9,535 bases of DNA. Origin: Acidimicrobiia bacterium (GTDB lineage: Bacteria; Actinomycetota; Acidimicrobiia; Acidimicrobiales; Bin134). Shown here in pieces: positions 6,662 to 9,535 of this stretch. The position numbers and the translations under genes were made by a program. Under the pieces are notes generated by a model. It did no database searches, had not been told where the DNA came from, and saw only the letters and a list, made by a program, of their open reading frames with translations. Every line of letters starts with the position of its first letter. Position 1 is the stretch's first letter. The stretch spans positions 1 through 9,535 of the forward strand of contig VYDF01000241.1 of the NCBI GenBank assembly GCA_009843565.1, given 5' to 3'.

Positions 6662-6665
6662 GGAG
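6662..6665 (+). promoter_or_regulatory. Ribosome binding site for the Dabb gene
   Basis: GGAG five bases before the ATG at 6671, just after the stop codon of the SDR. It contrasts with the leaderless start of the upstream gene and supports translation from a shared transcript. Confidence 0.55.
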
Positions 6666-6670
6666 TAGAC

Positions 6671-6967
6671 ATGATCCGACACGTCGTGATGTTCAAATTC
6701 CGAGACGATGCCGACGAGGCCCAACGCCAGGCCGTGCACGACGCCGTCGCAACCATGCCCGAGGCCACCGGCGTTACCGAGGCCTACGCGATCGGGCCCG
6801 ATCTCGGCTTGGCCGAGGGCAACTTCGACTTCGCCGTGGTTGGAGACTTCGCCGACCAAGAGGCCTATTTGACCTATCGCGACCATCCCGAGCATAAGCG
6901 GATCGTCTTCGACATCATTCGTCCGGCTATTACCGACCGAGCCGCCATCCAGTTCGAGATCCCCTAG
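6671..6967 (+). CDS. Dabb family (stress-responsive A/B barrel domain) protein
   Basis: A 98-residue single-domain protein matching the dimeric alpha+beta barrel (Dabb, PF07876) pattern: an opening strand IRHVVMFKF with H4, an amphipathic helix (about 15-28), a strand pair around YAIGPDLGL and NFDFAVVGDF, and the marked element YRDHPEHKR (69-77) with H72 and H75, then a closing strand AAIQFEIP. Length is normal for the family. Family members include plant stress proteins, olivetolic acid cyclase-like enzymes and many uncharacterised bacterial proteins, so the reaction is open. It follows the atypical SDR by 15 bases with its own ribosome binding site and is probably co-transcribed. An inference is that it handles or isomerises the SDR's product. 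Its stop codon is 6 bases from that of the convergent SDR. Confidence 0.88.
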   Translation: MIRHVVMFKFRDDADEAQRQAVHDAVATMPEATGVTEAYAIGPDLGLAEGNFDFAVVGDFADQEAYLTYRDHPEHKRIVFDIIRPAITDRAAIQFEIP

Positions 6968-6978
6968 CCGCTCCTAGG
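6963..6978. terminator. Small palindrome spanning two convergent stop codons
   Basis: CCTAG, loop CCGCTC, CTAGG. The left arm carries the TAG stop of the Dabb gene and the right arm carries, on the other strand, the TAG stop of the SDR. A 5-bp stem without a U-tract is a weak terminator at most; the symmetry may simply follow from two TAG stops facing each other. Confidence 0.25.
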
Positions 6979-7759
6979 TGGGCATTATTCCCGGAGAGGG
7001 GTATCCGGCGGTGAACCCGCCGTCGGACACGAACTCCGACCCGGTGGAATACGAGCTTTCGTCGGAGGCCAGGAACAGGGCCAAGCGGGAGATGTCCTCG
7101 GGAACTCCGGCCCGGCCCATGGGGGCCATTCGGGCTGAGTAGGCCTCCAGATTCTCGTGCACCTCCTCGGGGGTCCTCTCCTCAGTGGATCCCATGTGAG
7201 TGAGAATGAAGCCGGGATGGATGGAGTTAACCCGGATGCCTTGCGGGGCCAATTCCATAGCCGCGGTCTTGGTCATCCCTCGCACCGCCCACTTGCTGGC
7301 GATATACGAGGTGAGGTTGTTCATGCCGATCAGCCCGTCGATGGACGAGATGTTGATGATCGATCCGCCGCCCGACTCGACCATGGGCTGCACCGCGGCC
7401 CGCATCCCCAAGAACACCCCGGTCTGGTTAACCTCGGTAACCCGGCGGTAGCTCTCCAGCGTCATCTCTGCCAGGGGGGCTACCTCGGCAATCCCGGCGT
7501 TGTTCACCAGCACATCGAGGCGTCCGAAGGTCGCCATCACCGTGTTCATGGCCGCGTCCCAATCATCCTCGCTGGTCACGTCCAAGTGCTGGTACACCGC
7601 ATTCGGCCCGATGTCGGCAGCCACAGCCTTGCCCTCGACGTCGAGGATGTCGGTCACCATCACTTTGGCTCCCTCTTCGGCGAACAGTCGGCAGTGGGAC
7701 TGGCCCATACCCCGAGCCCCTCCCGAAACGAGCGCAACCTTGTTGTCCAAACGTCCCAT
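6974..7759 (-). CDS. Short-chain dehydrogenase/reductase (SDR), NAD-type, hydroxysteroid dehydrogenase-like
   Basis: A 261-residue classical SDR. The cofactor loop SGGARGMG (12-19) fits GxxxGxG. D37 in VTDIL after the second strand favours NAD(H). HLDVTSEDDW (58-67) binds the adenine side. NNAG (86-89), N111, S138/S139 in ISS, and Y152 with K156 in YIASK form a full catalytic tetrad. VSDGG (244-248) closes the fold. The style (LDVTSEDDW, FGRLDVLVNNAG) resembles the actinobacterial 3-alpha/20-beta-hydroxysteroid dehydrogenase group and 3-oxoacyl-ACP reductase-like SDRs, but the substrate cannot be read. The frame runs on to an ATG at 7858, which would add 33 low-homology residues. I chose 7759 because the SDR fold begins there and GGAGAG lies just before it. 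It is divergent from the monooxygenase and convergent with the Dabb gene. Confidence 0.93.
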   Translation of the reverse strand: MGRLDNKVALVSGGARGMGQSHCRLFAEEGAKVMVTDILDVEGKAVAADIGPNAVYQHLDVTSEDDWDAAMNTVMATFGRLDVLVNNAGIAEVAPLAEMTLESYRRVTEVNQTGVFLGMRAAVQPMVESGGGSIINISSIDGLIGMNNLTSYIASKWAVRGMTKTAAMELAPQGIRVNSIHPGFILTHMGSTEERTPEEVHENLEAYSARMAPMGRAGVPEDISRLALFLASDESSYSTGSEFVSDGGFTAGYPSPGIMPT

Positions 7760-7833
7760 GTTCTCTCCGTTTTCTAACGACAGCGGCCATGAGGGTAGCG
7801 TTTTCCGAGCAGCGCCACGGCCGAGGGGTGGAT
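7760..7833. promoter_or_regulatory. Divergent promoter region between SDR and monooxygenase, with overlapping -10 candidates
   Basis: On the plus strand TAGCGT (7796-7801) and on the minus strand TACCCT (7797-7792) both fit TANNNT and share the TA at 7796-7797. Each would start a transcript about 26 bases before its start codon. Each leader carries a Shine-Dalgarno: GGAGAG (7768-7763, minus) and GAGGGG (7823-7828, plus). The shared TA is the same distance from both chosen start codons. Confidence 0.4.
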
Positions 7834-9327
7834 ATGGACACGCAGCAAGCAAAAGCATCTAGCGGAAACGGGGCACGGGATCTGCGGATCGCGATCATCG
7901 GGGCCGGACCAGGCGGGCTGTGCGCCGCCATCCGTTTGCGCCAGTCGGGCTTTGAGAACTTCACCGTACTGGAGAAGGGCAGCGGCGTCGGCGGCACCTG
8001 GTACCACAACCGCTACCCCGGTTGCGCCTGCGACATCCAGTCGGAGCTCTACTCGTTCTCCTTCGAGGTCAACACCGAGTGGACCCGCCCCTATGCCCGC
8101 CAACCCGAGATTCTGCGCTACATGGAGCACTGCGCCGAAAAGTACGGGGTGCTCCCCCACTGCCGATTCAACGATGCGGTGAGCTCAGCCCGGTGGGACG
8201 AAGACAACTCCACCTGGAACCTGACCACCGAGTCGGGCGCCGAGGTGACTGCCGATGTGGTGATCAGCGCGCTGGGCATGTTCAACGATGTGCCCCTTCC
8301 CGAGATCGAGGGACTGGGCTCCTTCGAGGGCAAGACCATTCACTCGGCCCGATGGGACTGGGACCACGACCTCGCCGGTGAGACCGTTGGCGTCATCGGC
8401 TCTGCGGCCAGTGCCGTGCAGCTGGTGCCCGAGATCGCCCTCGAAGTGGGTCAGCTCCAGGTGTTCCAGCGCACCGCCAACTGGGTGCTGCCCAAAGAAG
8501 ACGACCCTTACACACCCGAGGAGATGGCCGCCCGCCAGGCCGACCCCAGCATCGTCGTGGCCCGCCGCGACGAGCTGTTCGAGCAGGTGGACACCGGCAT
8601 GGCCTTCAAAGACCCCAAGAGACAGGCCGAGATGGAGGCCATCGGCCGGCAAGCCCTCGAGGCAGTGACCGATTCAGAGCTGCGGGCCAAGCTCACCCCC
8701 ACCCACATGTGGGGCTGCAAGCGCCCGCTGTTCCACAACGAGTACTTCACCACCTACAACCGCTCCAACGTGGAGCTGGTGACCGACGCCATCGAGCGAA
8801 TCACCCCCAAGGGCGTGCTCACCGTCGACGGCACCGAGCGGGTAATGGACACCATGGTGCTGGCCACCGGGTTCTCCACCACCAAGTACCTGTCGGCCAT
8901 CGAGGTGATCGGCCGGGGTGGGCTGCACATCAACGACGCCTGGGATGACGGCGCCACCGCCTACATGGGCATCACCACCACCGGGTTCCCCAACCTGTTC
9001 ATGCTGTACGGCCCCAACACCAACAACGGCTCGATCATCACCATGATCGAGTACCAGGTGGACTACGCCCTGGCCCACATCCAGCGCCTCGCCGCCGAGC
9101 GGCTGGCCTGGGTGGACGTCAAGGCCGACACAATGGCCGACTACAACCAGTGGGTGCAGGAGGGGATCTCCGAGATCAGGCCTTGGAATGCAAGCTGCAA
9201 CGGCTATTACCGCAGTCCCAGCGGCCGCATCGTCACCCAGTGGCCCCACAACATGACCACCTTCAAGGACCAGACCGCGGCCATCGACGACGACGCCTAC
9301 GAGGTGGCGTCCCTCCCTGCCGACTGA
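7834..9327 (+). CDS. Flavin-containing monooxygenase, Baeyer-Villiger type
   Basis: A 497-residue FAD- and NADPH-dependent class B monooxygenase. The FAD-binding IIGAGPGG is at 21-28, with E47 ending the second strand, then GGTWYHNRYPG (53-63). The Baeyer-Villiger fingerprint F-x-G-x-x-x-H-x-x-x-W-D is at 164-175 (F164, G166, H170, W174, D175). The NADPH-side Rossmann motif reads GVIGSAAS (186-193), with A191 where a glycine is common. GCKRPLFHNEYF (294-305) and LATGF (343-347) are also typical. Known members insert oxygen next to a ketone to give esters or lactones, or oxygenate N or S. Length is near that of single-unit BVMOs of about 500-540 residues. An upstream ATG at 7789 is in frame, but 7834 is preferred: GAGGGG lies five bases before it, and the likely -10 (7796-7801) falls after 7789. 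The next gene, an SDR, follows by 40 bases and could supply or process the ketone. Confidence 0.93.
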   Translation: MDTQQAKASSGNGARDLRIAIIGAGPGGLCAAIRLRQSGFENFTVLEKGSGVGGTWYHNRYPGCACDIQSELYSFSFEVNTEWTRPYARQPEILRYMEHCAEKYGVLPHCRFNDAVSSARWDEDNSTWNLTTESGAEVTADVVISALGMFNDVPLPEIEGLGSFEGKTIHSARWDWDHDLAGETVGVIGSAASAVQLVPEIALEVGQLQVFQRTANWVLPKEDDPYTPEEMAARQADPSIVVARRDELFEQVDTGMAFKDPKRQAEMEAIGRQALEAVTDSELRAKLTPTHMWGCKRPLFHNEYFTTYNRSNVELVTDAIERITPKGVLTVDGTERVMDTMVLATGFSTTKYLSAIEVIGRGGLHINDAWDDGATAYMGITTTGFPNLFMLYGPNTNNGSIITMIEYQVDYALAHIQRLAAERLAWVDVKADTMADYNQWVQEGISEIRPWNASCNGYYRSPSGRIVTQWPHNMTTFKDQTAAIDDDAYEVASLPAD

Positions 9328-9353
9328 TGCACTTTCGGAGCACCAAGACCAAC

Positions 9354-9358
9354 AGGAG
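9354..9358 (+). promoter_or_regulatory. Ribosome binding site for the terminal SDR
   Basis: AGGAG nine bases before the ATG at 9368, in the 40-base gap after the monooxygenase stop. It supports translation of the SDR from the monooxygenase transcript. Confidence 0.5.
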
Positions 9359-9367
9359 CCAAGGCCA

Positions 9368-9535
9368 ATGAGCGGACGCCTAGAAGGAAAGGTGGCGCTC
9401 ATCACTGGCAGCGCCCGGGGGCAGGGTGAGGCGGAGGCTCGCCGGTTCATAGCCGAGGGGGCCAAGGTGGCCATCACCGACCTGCGGGACGTGCGGGGCG
9501 AGCAATTGGCCGATGAGCTGGGGCCCGCCGCCTTC
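9368..9535 (+). CDS. Short-chain dehydrogenase/reductase (SDR), 3' partial
   Basis: The first 56 residues of an SDR, cut by the window end. It begins MSGRLEGKVALITGSARGQG, so the cofactor loop TGSARGQG (13-20) fits TGxxxGxG. ITDLRD places D38 after the second strand, which favours NAD(H). The catalytic Ser, Tyr and Lys lie outside the window, so activity cannot be judged. It is the fourth SDR in the window and sits in the same direction 40 bases after the Baeyer-Villiger-type monooxygenase, with its own ribosome binding site, so the two are probably one operon. A natural pairing would be alcohol oxidation to the ketone that the monooxygenase then attacks; this is inference. Confidence 0.9.
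   Translation, partial: MSGRLEGKVALITGSARGQGEAEARRFIAEGAKVAITDLRDVRGEQLADELGPAAF

Noticed and set aside
7789..7833. ATG at 7789 as the start of the monooxygenase
   Set aside because: It lies upstream of the likely -10 (7796-7801), has no ribosome binding site, and adds residues without family similarity. The ATG at 7834 follows GAGGGG by five bases.
7760..7858. 33-residue N-terminal extension of the SDR at 6974-7759 (start at 7858)
   Set aside because: It would overlap the start of the divergent monooxygenase and precede the SDR fold with unrelated sequence, and a GGAGAG sits just before 7759.

Overview
The window looks like chromosomal DNA from a high-GC actinobacterium. The inference rests on strong G/C preference at third codon positions, a GTG start, branched-chain-type ABC transporter subunits fused in one chain, many short-chain dehydrogenases, and several genes that appear to be transcribed without a 5' leader (TAGNNT, then exactly six bases, then the start codon). 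An Acidimicrobiia-like source is my guess from gene style. It has not been tested by any search. I see no tRNA, rRNA, CRISPR array, insertion sequence or phage gene.

Layout. (1) Bases 2-1747, plus strand: the end of a fused LivM permease/LivG ATPase, followed by an NTF2/SnoaL-like small protein. (2) 1776-2600, minus: an amidohydrolase_2-family protein that has lost most of its expected metal ligands. (3) 2668-4983, plus: a 771-residue tandem class III (CaiB/BaiF) CoA-transferase in which only the second half keeps the nucleophilic Asp. (4) 4988-5821, minus: a classical SDR. (5) 5912-6967, plus: a divergent SDR without the Tyr/Lys pair, then a Dabb (stress-responsive A/B barrel) protein. (6) 6974-7759, minus: a classical NAD-type SDR. 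(7) 7834-9535, plus: a Baeyer-Villiger-type flavin monooxygenase, then the first 56 residues of a fourth SDR.

The genes alternate in direction as one- or two-gene units. Convergent pairs nearly touch (28, 4 and 6 bases between stop codons). Divergent pairs are separated by compact promoter regions of 67, 90 and 74 bases. There is no gene-free stretch over 100 bases.

Taken together (inference): importer, CoA-transferase, four SDRs, Baeyer-Villiger-type monooxygenase, amidohydrolase-like protein and small SnoaL/Dabb barrels are the usual parts of actinobacterial catabolism of cyclic, terpenoid, steroid-like or other carboxylic substrates. The substrate cannot be read from the sequence. The most notable points are three enzymes with non-canonical active sites side by side (amidohydrolase, CoA-transferase, SDR), repeated leaderless promoters, and a divergent promoter placed symmetrically between two start codons.
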